A stretch of DNA of 64,000 bases, from NCBI GenBank assembly GCA_011525875.1, contig WYBN01000012.1:372001-436000 (forward strand), written 5' to 3'. Shown piece by piece: positions 8,818 to 17,285 of the stretch (position 1 is its first letter; the number at the start of each line of letters is the position of its first letter). Position numbers and translations under genes: made by a program. A model generated the notes under the pieces. That model was not told where the DNA came from. It saw only the letters and a program-made list of their open reading frames with translations, and did no database searches. This DNA comes from Melioribacteraceae bacterium (lineage in GTDB: Bacteria > Bacteroidota > Ignavibacteria > Ignavibacteriales > Melioribacteraceae).

Positions 8818-11225
8818 ATTCTTTCCCCTTAATGAAATATATGTTTTGTTTTATTTCGGGCATTCTTTTGTCTCATTTTCAGGTGTTAAATAATCATGCA
8901 GCTGTTTTTATTTTTCTATTTTCGCTTCTATTAATATTGTTAATTCTAATATTTCGTTTAAAAAGAAGTCAACTATCATTTAAATCAACGGCGCTTAATA
9001 TTGTATTATTTTTTCATGTAATATCCTTAGGCGCATCTTATCACTTGCTTTATAAAAAAGAGGTCTTGGTTTATCCTTTCGAAAAGCAAAGAATCAACCA
9101 TGCGGTTGTATTTGGTGAAGTTCATAGTATGCAGTTAATTAATAACGGTGATTTCGAATTCCAAATCAATTTAGATTCGGTTTCGGCGGACGGCGAAATA
9201 CTGCGCGTTAAAACAAATATTCTGGCAAAGATTAAAAATGAGAATAAAGGTGAACACACACTATACAGCAATCTGAAAAATGGGAATCGTATTTCAGCTG
9301 TGGGAAGATTACAGAAAGCTCGGGAACAGAGAAACCCATTTGAATACGATTATAACAATTATCTCAACGAAAACGGTATTGCCGCTTTGTTTTATATCAA
9401 ATCTCATAATGACGTTCATGTTATAGATGATCGTTTTGACTTTTCTGCGGATATTATTTTTACTACACGTAATGCGGTTAATAATTTTTTAACTGCAAAT
9501 ATGAATAAAGAAACTTCAGCCCTGCTGAAAGGTCTTCTTCTGGCTGATAGAAGCGGTATCGATTATGATACAAAGGAAAGTTTTGTTAATTCGGGAGTCA
9601 TCCATGTTCTTGCAGTATCGGGCTTGCACGTTGGTTTCATTGTAATAATATTCTTTTCCTTATTTCAAAGATTCAATATTTATTTGCGTAATATATTAAC
9701 TATGATTGGGTTGTTATTCTTTGTGTTATTAACCGACGCCCCCGCTTCAGTTGTCAGAGCTTCGATAATGGCATGCGTTCTTCTAGCAGCGAATCTAATG
9801 GGCAGAAATTATTTTTCATTAAACGGTTTGGCATTAGCAGCATTTGTCATTCTGATAATCAACCCGTCTGAATTATTCAATCCGGGTTTTCAGCTTTCCT
9901 TTTCTGCTGTCTTCTCGATTATCACAATCTATCCAGTATTCAAAAATATTATTTCCAGCATTGATTTTAAAAGCAGTGCGTTAAAATCTATATTGTTATT
10001 TGTTTCAGTTTCACTTGCTGCGCAGATAGGAACATTGCCTTTCACACTCGCATATTTCCATAAATTATCCGTCATATCTTTGTTCTCTAACTTAATTGTA
10101 ATTCCTTTAATCGGAATAATTGTAGCATGCGGCGCGGCTTTAATTATGATCGGCATATTATTACCATACATTTCTTATTTCTTTGTGCTTGTATTAGAAA
10201 TCTTGACAAGAATACTTTTCGAATTTGTACTTATTACAGGGAGCGAATATTATTCTCATTTTTATATTTCTCAATTTACATTGTATGATGCTGCAGTCTT
10301 TTATTTATTATTGACTGTACTTTTTTTGTGTTGGAAATATATGAGCGCTATGTCATCCAAAATTATTCTGACTGCTCTGTTGGTCGCAAATTTCATAATT
10401 CTCTCAAAACTCGACAACAGACAATTGCTTCCGGAAAATAAATTTTCATTACTTATGATTGATGTCGGGCAGGGGGATTCTTTCCTGTTGAAATTTCCAA
10501 ACGGAAAAACAGCATTAATAGATGCTGGAAATGCGCTTCATGGATTTGATAACGGAGAGCGCGTGATATATCCTCTTTTAAATAATCTTGATGTGGATAG
10601 ATTGAATTACTGTTTTATTTCTCATTTAGACGCCGATCATTTCAAGGGTGCTGAATTTTTAATCCAGAAGGGTATTATTGATACGATATTTAAACCGGCA
10701 CGCTATGCCGGCGTAAGTAAAGATGTCGAATTCGAAAATATGATCAGAGCTAACGGAGTGCAGCTAAAATATTATTCAAAAGAAATGATGAGTATCGGAG
10801 AAGTAAGAATATATTTCTTGAATGATACAAACGCAGTGGGTTATGCGAATCTTGACTTGAACAATAAAAGTGGAATTATAAAAATCCAACACGGCAGCAA
10901 TAGTTTTCTTTTTGTTGGAGACGCAGAATATAAAGCAGAAAGAATTTTGATAGATTCTTTCCCGGATTTTCTGAAAGTTGACGTGCTGAAAGTCGGACAT
11001 CACGGGAGCAAAACGGGGACAACCGCAAGTTTCCTTGATTTGGTTAATCCAAAAATATCACTCATAAGCTCTGGATTGTTCAATCAATTCAAACACCCTT
11101 CTGCCGCCGTAATTGAACGGCTTCAGAGTTACGGCGCCCATGTATTAAGAACGGATCTGAATGGAGCGGCTTTGCTGGTAAGCAACGGCGATACAATCGA
11201 AGAAATCAACTGGCGTGAATTTTAA
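8814..11225 (+). CDS. comEC: ComEC/Rec2-type DNA uptake channel
   Basis: An 803-residue membrane protein of the ComEC family, which carries single-stranded DNA across the inner membrane in natural transformation. Domains in order: hydrophobic N-terminal helices with the DUF4131 segment (about 1-190), the competence domain with many helices (about 215-510, including the VIHVLAVSGLHVGF segment), and a C-terminal metallo-beta-lactamase-like domain (about 540-803) with the metal-binding SHLDADH motif and a later GHHGSKT motif. All three domains are present, so it looks intact. ATG overlaps the preceding stop. No other competence gene is in the window. Confidence 0.93.
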   Translation: MNSFPLMKYMFCFISGILLSHFQVLNNHAAVFIFLFSLLLILLILIFRLKRSQLSFKSTALNIVLFFHVISLGASYHLLYKKEVLVYPFEKQRINHAVVFGEVHSMQLINNGDFEFQINLDSVSADGEILRVKTNILAKIKNENKGEHTLYSNLKNGNRISAVGRLQKAREQRNPFEYDYNNYLNENGIAALFYIKSHNDVHVIDDRFDFSADIIFTTRNAVNNFLTANMNKETSALLKGLLLADRSGIDYDTKESFVNSGVIHVLAVSGLHVGFIVIIFFSLFQRFNIYLRNILTMIGLLFFVLLTDAPASVVRASIMACVLLAANLMGRNYFSLNGLALAAFVILIINPSELFNPGFQLSFSAVFSIITIYPVFKNIISSIDFKSSALKSILLFVSVSLAAQIGTLPFTLAYFHKLSVISLFSNLIVIPLIGIIVACGAALIMIGILLPYISYFFVLVLEILTRILFEFVLITGSEYYSHFYISQFTLYDAAVFYLLLTVLFLCWKYMSAMSSKIILTALLVANFIILSKLDNRQLLPENKFSLLMIDVGQGDSFLLKFPNGKTALIDAGNALHGFDNGERVIYPLLNNLDVDRLNYCFISHLDADHFKGAEFLIQKGIIDTIFKPARYAGVSKDVEFENMIRANGVQLKYYSKEMMSIGEVRIYFLNDTNAVGYANLDLNNKSGIIKIQHGSNSFLFVGDAEYKAERILIDSFPDFLKVDVLKVGHHGSKTGTTASFLDLVNPKISLISSGLFNQFKHPSAAVIERLQSYGAHVLRTDLNGAALLVSNGDTIEEINWREF

Positions 11226-11277
11226 TCTTTGTTTTAACTGAAGCACCTTATATTTTAGTGAACAAAAAAAAGATTCA

Positions 11278-12294
11278 ATGGAAATAAGAGAGAATATAGC
11301 TTTAACTGAAATTAACACCTTCCGTGTAAAAGCTTTCACAAAATATTATACGGAAATATTTAATAGAGAAGAACTTAAAGAGGCTCTTTATTTCGCGAAT
11401 ATGAATAATATTAAATACCTCATACTTGGAGGCGGCAGTAATATTTTATTCATTAATGATTATGATGGTATAATTATTCACAATAAAATTCCGGGGATTG
11501 AAATTATATTCGATACAACGGAAGAAGTCATCATCGAAGTTGGCTCCGGAGTTGTATGGGATGATTTGGTTTTATTCTGCGTTAAAAATAATTTTTACGG
11601 CATAGAAAATTTAAGTTTAATCCCTGGAACTACAGGGGCAGCGCCAATTCAAAATATTGGAGCTTATGGCGTAGAATTTAGCGATGTTCTCTACTCGCTT
11701 GAGGGTATGTTCGCCAGCGATTATAGAAACCAATTGTTCGAGAACGTGGACTGCAACTTCGGTTACAGGTCAAGTATATTCAAGACAAAACTAAAAAATA
11801 AATTTATTATTACAAGACTGAGAATAAAACTTTCAAAAATTCCTTTTTTCAATATTAATTACAAATCTCTTAATGAAGCGGTTAAAGAGTACAATCAAAG
11901 CGAGCTTACTATAGAGCTGATAAGCGGACTTATTAGAGAAATCAGAAATAAAAAATTACCCGATTATAATGTTTTGGGAAATGCGGGAAGTTTCTTCAAA
12001 AACCCGGAGATTGATTTGGACTCTTTCGATAAAATACGAAACGAGCATGAAGATGTCGTTTTCTTCAAAATAGATGAAGATAAATACAAAATTCCTGCCG
12101 GCTGGCTGATAGAAAAATGCGGTCTGAAAGGGATCAAAAGAGGCAATGCTGGCACGTATAAAGAGCAGGCTCTCGTGATAGTAAATTATGGCAAAGCAGA
12201 CGGGAAAGAAATAATTAAATTCGCTGATTATATCATCGGCAAAGTCGCGTTAAAATTCGATATTATTTTAGAACCCGAAGTAAATATCATTTAA
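11278..12294 (+). CDS. murB: UDP-N-acetylenolpyruvoylglucosamine reductase
   Basis: A 338-residue FAD enzyme that reduces UDP-GlcNAc-enolpyruvate to UDP-MurNAc in peptidoglycan synthesis. The FAD-binding segments GGGSNILF (51-58) and IPGTTGAAP (115-123) are clear, with the conserved YRSS (163-166). The catalytic proton donor is Ser238 in GNAGSFFKNP, and the C-terminal glutamate lies in EPEVN. The longer form with the YRSS insertion fits type I MurB as in Escherichia coli. Start ATG at 11278 follows a purine-rich AAAAAAAAGA stretch rather than a clear Shine-Dalgarno. Confidence 0.96.
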   Translation: MEIRENIALTEINTFRVKAFTKYYTEIFNREELKEALYFANMNNIKYLILGGGSNILFINDYDGIIIHNKIPGIEIIFDTTEEVIIEVGSGVVWDDLVLFCVKNNFYGIENLSLIPGTTGAAPIQNIGAYGVEFSDVLYSLEGMFASDYRNQLFENVDCNFGYRSSIFKTKLKNKFIITRLRIKLSKIPFFNINYKSLNEAVKEYNQSELTIELISGLIREIRNKKLPDYNVLGNAGSFFKNPEIDLDSFDKIRNEHEDVVFFKIDEDKYKIPAGWLIEKCGLKGIKRGNAGTYKEQALVIVNYGKADGKEIIKFADYIIGKVALKFDIILEPEVNII

Positions 12295-12311
12295 TAAATA
12301 CAAGGAGCAAT

Positions 12312-13874
12312 ATGAGTGATCTTCAGGTAGTATTCATCGGATTAACAATCATTTTGTATTTTTTTCTTGTGCTGGCAACGACAAGAACAGCAATTGTTAG
12401 AGGTGCTAACGGAATACTTTGGTTTATCTTTTCTGTTTTTCTACCACCGGCAGCTTTTGTTAGTATTCTATTTGTGAAAAAAACGGAAAGGGAAGATTCG
12501 CATGAGAAGAATTTTTTCAACGATATTATAATAGATCTTACGCAGCCTTTCATTGACCTGTCTAAAACTTCAAGAGCATTGTTCGGCGTAAATCTATCTT
12601 ATGTTCTTGAAGGGTTAACGTATTTCGGCGTTGTGGGTCTGCTCGCGATTTTCTTTAATGATTTTATACAACTCGATGATATTGACGCCGGAAGAATGGT
12701 TGGAGTTCTTACTGCCGGTATAACAATAGCGATGTTATTTCTCGGCGCTACGGTGGATTGGATCGGCTTGCGTAAAGCTCTTCTGATTGCGCTGCTATTT
12801 ATGCTTGCCGGTAGAATTCTTCTTACAATTTCCCCTGAGATAGGAATGCCTGGTCTTTGGGGTTCTGCTCATTTAATTTCGATGCTCGGGATGCTCGGCA
12901 TTATTTTAGGTTATGGTATTTATCAGCCTGCCTGCTACGCCGGAGTAAAAATTCTTACAACGAAAAAAACTTCGGCAATGGGATTTGCTATGCTATACGC
13001 TTTGATGAATCTCGGCGGTTTTCTGCCAGGTATAATATCCCCTCCGGTAAGGCGCGCTTTTGGTATTACGGGAGTATTCTGGGTTTATGCGGCTCTGACG
13101 GTAGTCGGTTTGGCAGTAGTTTATTTTATTATTACACCCAACGCAGTAAAAAAAGCTATAAGTGATAATAAGGAAATTGAGCATGATTCCGGTAAGGATG
13201 AACAGGAAAAAGAAATGAGTTCCAAGGAAAAATTAAAATATTACATCAAGAATTTTCCTGTTAAAGATCTGAGATTTCTTTTTTTTATATTTATTTTGAT
13301 ACCGGTTCAAACTTTATTCGCTCACAATTGGCTAACGCTTCCGCTTTATACATCACGTGCTTTCGAAGGATTTGTCAGCGACAATTTCGAGTTTTTCGTC
13401 AACTTAAATCCGATCTTAATTTTTATTTTAACTCCGATGGTAACTGCATTAACATCGGAAAAAGATACTTACAAGATGATGATAATCGGCACTTTCGTTA
13501 TGGCTTCGCCTACTTTCATTTTAGCCCTCGGTCCGAACATCAACACATTGATGGCTTATCTTATTATTATGACGCTTGGAGAAGCTATGTGGCAGCCAAG
13601 ATTTCTGCAATGGGTTGCTGAAATCGCCCCTAAGAATATGACCGGAATTTATATGGGCATAGGACAATTTCCCTGGTTCCTTACAAAGGTGGTAACCAGT
13701 ATATATTCTGGATGGTTCTTAATGAATTACTGTCCTGCCGATACTCCGCCATCAGAAATGAATACTGAAATGATGTGGCTTATATATGCTTTCATTGCAA
13801 TTATTTCACCTGTAGGGTTGTTATTAGCCAAAGGCTGGATGCAGAAAGGTTTCAAGACTGGAAGGGGACAGTAA
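12312..13874 (+). CDS. MFS transporter resembling the POT (peptide) family
   Basis: A 520-residue multi-helix transporter. The region from about residue 85 onward has MFS character, and segments such as LNPILIFILTP and GEAMWQPRFLQWVAEIAP recall the proton-coupled oligopeptide transporter branch. The first 60 residues form an additional two-helix hairpin not normally part of a 12-helix MFS, and a charged loop near 285-310 separates the two halves. Substrate cannot be deduced. ATG follows a good AAGGAG site, 17 bases after murB, and a strong hairpin follows the stop. Confidence 0.8.
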   Translation: MSDLQVVFIGLTIILYFFLVLATTRTAIVRGANGILWFIFSVFLPPAAFVSILFVKKTEREDSHEKNFFNDIIIDLTQPFIDLSKTSRALFGVNLSYVLEGLTYFGVVGLLAIFFNDFIQLDDIDAGRMVGVLTAGITIAMLFLGATVDWIGLRKALLIALLFMLAGRILLTISPEIGMPGLWGSAHLISMLGMLGIILGYGIYQPACYAGVKILTTKKTSAMGFAMLYALMNLGGFLPGIISPPVRRAFGITGVFWVYAALTVVGLAVVYFIITPNAVKKAISDNKEIEHDSGKDEQEKEMSSKEKLKYYIKNFPVKDLRFLFFIFILIPVQTLFAHNWLTLPLYTSRAFEGFVSDNFEFFVNLNPILIFILTPMVTALTSEKDTYKMMIIGTFVMASPTFILALGPNINTLMAYLIIMTLGEAMWQPRFLQWVAEIAPKNMTGIYMGIGQFPWFLTKVVTSIYSGWFLMNYCPADTPPSEMNTEMMWLIYAFIAIISPVGLLLAKGWMQKGFKTGRGQ

Positions 13875-13884
13875 GTAAATAAAA

Positions 13885-13915
13885 CCGGGGAAATGAATTC
13901 CCCGGCAATTTTCTT
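13885..13915. terminator. Hairpin terminator between convergent genes
   Basis: An eight-base perfect stem (13885-13892 with 13898-13905, CCGGGGAA pairing TTCCCCGG), a five-base loop, then AATTTTCTTTT on the + strand. It serves the MFS gene; the A-rich flank (AAAA before the stem) would also give a U-tract for transcripts of the opposing sulfur operon, so it may act in both directions. Confidence 0.85.
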
Positions 13916-13918
13916 TTA

Positions 13919-14569
13919 TCAACACCCCTCTTTTTTCTTTTTTTTAGATGGAGTTAATGGATTAGCGGCTGGAGTAGATATCTTCGGCATCGGGTTGTTA
14001 TACTTAGCCGCTGTTTCAGTTTGGCTGTTATTCTGAGGTTGTCCGCCGAAGAATTTACTTATCTCCGCGATCTTCACAGCTTCACTATTATCAATCGTTT
14101 CTGAAACTCTGGGAAAAAGAATTTTATCTTTCCAAGCATTCAATCCGCCGTAAAGAGTGTAAACATTTTTATAATTATCCGCTTTGAGCAGAAACCAGGC
14201 TTTAGCTGCGTGAATCCCGTCTTTAGAATAAAGTACTATTTTCTCGTTTCGCATTAAAGAAGAGCTGCCGAGTTCAGTTATAATTATATTTTCCGCAGTA
14301 GGAATATGATATTCAGCGAAATCATTTTCGTCTCTTAAATCAATAAGCCGGTAATCTATTTTATTTTGTATTATCCACTCGGCAATTTCAATAGGCGATA
14401 TTTGATCGGATTCTTTTTGAACCATAAGAGCCAATTCTGCTTTGTCCACAGAAAGTTTAGCGCCGTGATAAGGATTGCCGACAAATAAAGCTGTTACTCC
14501 CAACATTGCTGCGGTCAATGCAAGTCTCTTGTTCAAAGAAAGTTTAACTAGTTTCTCAAACAATTTCAT
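13919..14569 (-). CDS. Membrane-anchored rhodanese-like protein lacking the catalytic Cys, with a C-terminal Cys
   Basis: A 216-residue protein. An N-terminal positively charged stretch and one hydrophobic helix (about 14-32) should anchor it with the rest outside the cytoplasm. Residues 56-155 are a rhodanese domain (IDLRDENDFAEYHIP and GGLNAWK are typical), but the active-site loop reads LYSKDG with Ser115 where rhodaneses have Cys. The only cysteine is the very last residue, Cys216, after a flexible N/P/T-rich linker and five lysines. It is the last gene of the sulfur operon, directly after the YeeE/YedE pair. Start chosen at 14569 because GGAGGG lies seven bases before it; an upstream in-frame ATG at 14626 would lie inside the previous gene. 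Confidence 0.82.
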   Translation of the reverse strand: MKLFEKLVKLSLNKRLALTAAMLGVTALFVGNPYHGAKLSVDKAELALMVQKESDQISPIEIAEWIIQNKIDYRLIDLRDENDFAEYHIPTAENIIITELGSSSLMRNEKIVLYSKDGIHAAKAWFLLKADNYKNVYTLYGGLNAWKDKILFPRVSETIDNSEAVKIAEISKFFGGQPQNNSQTETAAKYNNPMPKISTPAANPLTPSKKKKKEGC

Positions 14570-14570
14570 T

Positions 14571-15176
14571 TTAATTCCCTCCAGATTTAGAAGCCGTTTT
14601 CTTTTCAACCCATTCAGCTGCGGCAAACGCTCCTATTGCCATTAGAACAACCGCAAACACTACGACGCCGTATGGCAGATTCAGTAATTCGGGCAAAATA
14701 ATTTTACCCATCGGAGTTGAATAGAAGAATGGTTCAATCCACGCGAATAACTCTCCAAATACAAATATGCCAAGTATAACACCAAGGAGATAAATCATTC
14801 CGTCGATTTTCCCAGTTGATGCTGCAACGCATGATGTGCCGGGACAGTAACCGCCGATAACGAATCCAACGCCAAGTATCAATCCTCCGGTTATTTGTGG
14901 TATAATATAGGTCGGACTCACATAAACAAGCGATAGATCAACAAACCCGAGGACAGAAAGATAATACAATCCTATCATCGCAGTAACTATTGCTGAGAAC
15001 ATAACTTTAAGAACCGCCATATCCTTAAAGTAAAATTGCGAAGCAAGTTTTCTACTGCTGCCGAAACCTGCTCTCTCCAGAAAAAAACCAAAACCAATTC
15101 CGATAATGAATGCAATAATTAAACTTACTTCATCATTAAAGTAACCGAATTTATAATAAGGTGCGTTCATGTCCAT
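14571..15176 (-). CDS. YeeE/YedE (TsuA-like) sulfur transporter, half-size subunit
   Basis: A roughly 200-residue membrane protein of the YeeE/YedE family, whose characterised members (TsuA) import thiosulfate. The family motif GGYCPGTSC is present with Cys111 and Cys116. It has about five helices, half the size of a full transporter. It pairs with the gene before it, whose stop it overlaps. Two ATGs are possible, at 15176 and 15170; the second lies nine bases after GGAG and may be the real one. Confidence 0.87.
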   Translation of the reverse strand: MDMNAPYYKFGYFNDEVSLIIAFIIGIGFGFFLERAGFGSSRKLASQFYFKDMAVLKVMFSAIVTAMIGLYYLSVLGFVDLSLVYVSPTYIIPQITGGLILGVGFVIGGYCPGTSCVAASTGKIDGMIYLLGVILGIFVFGELFAWIEPFFYSTPMGKIILPELLNLPYGVVVFAVVLMAIGAFAAAEWVEKKTASKSGGN

Positions 15177-15745
15177 TGTCTCCTCATAAAATATGCAAAT
15201 GCATATGCTCCGGCAAAAACTGCCATCATGAAAGCCCAGCTGCCAAGATTGAGCAGAGCGCCTCCTGTAAGCGCCTGACCACTCGTACAGCCTCGGGCAA
15301 GTTTCGCCCCGATTCCCATTAAACCTCCGCCGACAAAAGCAAATAATAGTCTTTTATGACTGCCGATGCGCGGACCTTTATCAACAGATTTTTTAATTCT
15401 GTTCGCTAAAGAGCCGGATATAAAACCGCCGACAAATACTCCAATAACTTCAAAAACAAGCCAGTCTTTCAACGGACTCTGCTCACCATCGCCGATATAT
15501 TCATTGAAATAGTTGTTTGCCGCGGTATGTTCGGGCGCAACCGCATTCATTCCAGCGCTGATTAACGAAGTAAAAGCCCCCGAAGCTCCAAGCCCTCTGC
15601 CCATAACTACAAAAGCGGCAAGTAAGACTAAGCCTAATCCTATTCCAGAGAGATAAGGATTCCAGTAAGGCTGTGCGGTCTTTTCTGCCTTTGCCTTCGT
15701 TTTGTCAATTACTTCATTCCGAATTGTATCCGTAATTGTTGTCAT
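15167..15745 (-). CDS. YeeE/YedE (TsuA-like) sulfur transporter, half-size subunit
   Basis: A 192-residue membrane protein with the second family motif, RGCTSGQALTGG, including Cys153. A charged N-terminal tail (1-28) precedes about five helices. With the following half-size gene it probably forms one complete transporter. In the operon it follows the PsrC-like subunit by 24 bases (starting at 15745, with an AAGGAG-like site upstream). Substrate is inferred only from family and context: thiosulfate, polysulfide or a related sulfur compound. Confidence 0.87.
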   Translation of the reverse strand: MTTITDTIRNEVIDKTKAKAEKTAQPYWNPYLSGIGLGLVLLAAFVVMGRGLGASGAFTSLISAGMNAVAPEHTAANNYFNEYIGDGEQSPLKDWLVFEVIGVFVGGFISGSLANRIKKSVDKGPRIGSHKRLLFAFVGGGLMGIGAKLARGCTSGQALTGGALLNLGSWAFMMAVFAGAYAFAYFMRRQWT

Positions 15746-15769
15746 TTTTTAGATTAACTCCTTTTTTAA

Positions 15770-16726
15770 TTAAAATTTATTCAGTAAAGCAGCCACATCG
15801 TAACTGCTGAATTGTCCGGCAAACACAATCACATATCGGAGAAAAAAGCCTCCGAAGATTACCATTATAGGGGCTGCCGGGTTATGTTGAATTTTATGTC
15901 TTACAGCAAGCGATTGAATAATTAATGGAATAATAATCCCCATTCCCATAACAAAGACCCAGAAAACTGCTGCATACGAACCAGTCAGTAAGATATCGGC
16001 AGCATTGATATGCGCTCTTGTTGAAGAAAGCATACCGATGAAATAGAGAATAAAAATTATTATCTCAATTGAAAGAAAATTATTGTCGGCGCGTGCGAGC
16101 AATTCTCTTTCATTTATGTCTCTCGCGATTAAGTGTACAAATGCCGCAGCAGAAGATAATCCTGAAACGAGAAACAGTATGCCGAGTATAGGACTATTCC
16201 AAAGAGGTCTTGCCGCCAGTGCGCTCAATAAAATACCTGTGTAAATTCCGAGCGCAACACCAAGTGTTATGTTTGAAAAAGAAATTAATTTCACGAAGGA
16301 CTTTGAAAAAGATAATTTTTCGTAAACATTATTTAAGAAAGAATATTTCATTCTAATTTTTTCGGGTAGACCCAAAATAAAATTTAGAAAAAGAGCAGGG
16401 TAGACAAACAGTAAAATCCACGATCCCCATGACATCGGCGAGGCAATTTTGAATGTCATATAAAGGCGCCAGAAATATTTTTTGTGTTCAAGATCTAAGA
16501 AGAGAGCAAACATACCAAGAGTCAACAAAATTAGGCTTATTATAGGCAGATAATGGCATGAACAATTCTTTTCGCCGCTTCTTCCCTTATAGATGAAATA
16601 TCCAGATATTATCATCATTCCGGCAACCATTCCGCCGAGAAATAGGTAAACCGGAATTTCCCAGCCCCAAGCATTGAAAACAGGATCGATTAAGTGGTTA
16701 TTTCTCGTTGAAGTAATTTCTTGCAT
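15770..16726 (-). CDS. NrfD/PsrC-type membrane subunit of the molybdoenzyme complex
   Basis: A 318-residue integral membrane protein with eight or nine helices, opening with the NrfD/PsrC-like segment WGWEIPVYLFLGGMVAG. Members of this family carry electrons between the quinone pool and a periplasmic iron-sulfur subunit. It lies directly after the four-cluster ferredoxin subunit and the molybdopterin subunit, in the order seen for polysulfide, thiosulfate and tetrathionate reductases. No heme ligands are expected and none are evident. It closes the catalytic A-B-C unit before the transporter genes. Confidence 0.9.
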   Translation of the reverse strand: MQEITSTRNNHLIDPVFNAWGWEIPVYLFLGGMVAGMMIISGYFIYKGRSGEKNCSCHYLPIISLILLTLGMFALFLDLEHKKYFWRLYMTFKIASPMSWGSWILLFVYPALFLNFILGLPEKIRMKYSFLNNVYEKLSFSKSFVKLISFSNITLGVALGIYTGILLSALAARPLWNSPILGILFLVSGLSSAAAFVHLIARDINERELLARADNNFLSIEIIIFILYFIGMLSSTRAHINAADILLTGSYAAVFWVFVMGMGIIIPLIIQSLAVRHKIQHNPAAPIMVIFGGFFLRYVIVFAGQFSSYDVAALLNKF

Positions 16727-16744
16727 TTATTCCTCGCTCAACTG

Positions 16745-17284
16745 CTAAGTCAAATAAAATATTTTCGGTTTCGTACCGGCATCCGGAAGGAGTGTATAAT
16801 TCTTCCTCGTATTTAAAAGTTTGCTTACTTCACTCTGGGGATCATCCAAATCTCCGAAATACATGCAGTGTGTCGGGCATACAGAAACACAAGCCGGCTG
16901 CATTCCTTTTTCTACCCGGTGAATGCAGAAAGTGCATTTATCTGCATAACCTTCGGGGTGAATGAATCTTGCGTCATACGGACATGATGCAAGACAAGCT
17001 TTGCATCCAATACACCAGTCGTGCTCGACAAGGACGACGCCGCCCAATTTATTTATATGACTGGCTCCGGTCGGGCATGTAGTAACGCAAGGCGGGTTTT
17101 CGCAGTGGTTACATCTTTCGCTTCTGATTTCCAAGTTCAAGTTGGGAAATGTTCCATTTACTGCCTGAACTATCCAATCTCTGTTATACCCCTCCGGCAC
17201 ATTATTTTCAGTTTTGCATGCGACTACGCAGTCCATACATCCGACGCATTTTTTTGTATCTATCACCATTCCAAACCGCGGCAT
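16745..17284 (-). CDS. PsrB/PhsB-type ferredoxin subunit with four [4Fe-4S] sites
   Basis: A 179-residue electron-transfer subunit. Four cysteine groups are visible: Cys13/16/19/23, Cys58/61/66/70, Cys91/94/97/101 and Cys117/120/132/136, enough for four [4Fe-4S] clusters, with an extra Cys140. The start MPRFGMVIDTKKCVGC is typical of the family. It has no export signal of its own, as expected for a subunit carried out with its Tat-targeted partner. It starts one base after the molybdoenzyme gene ends, so the two are probably coupled. Confidence 0.93.
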   Translation of the reverse strand: MPRFGMVIDTKKCVGCMDCVVACKTENNVPEGYNRDWIVQAVNGTFPNLNLEIRSERCNHCENPPCVTTCPTGASHINKLGGVVLVEHDWCIGCKACLASCPYDARFIHPEGYADKCTFCIHRVEKGMQPACVSVCPTHCMYFGDLDDPQSEVSKLLNTRKNYTLLPDAGTKPKIFYLT

Positions 17285-17285
17285 A

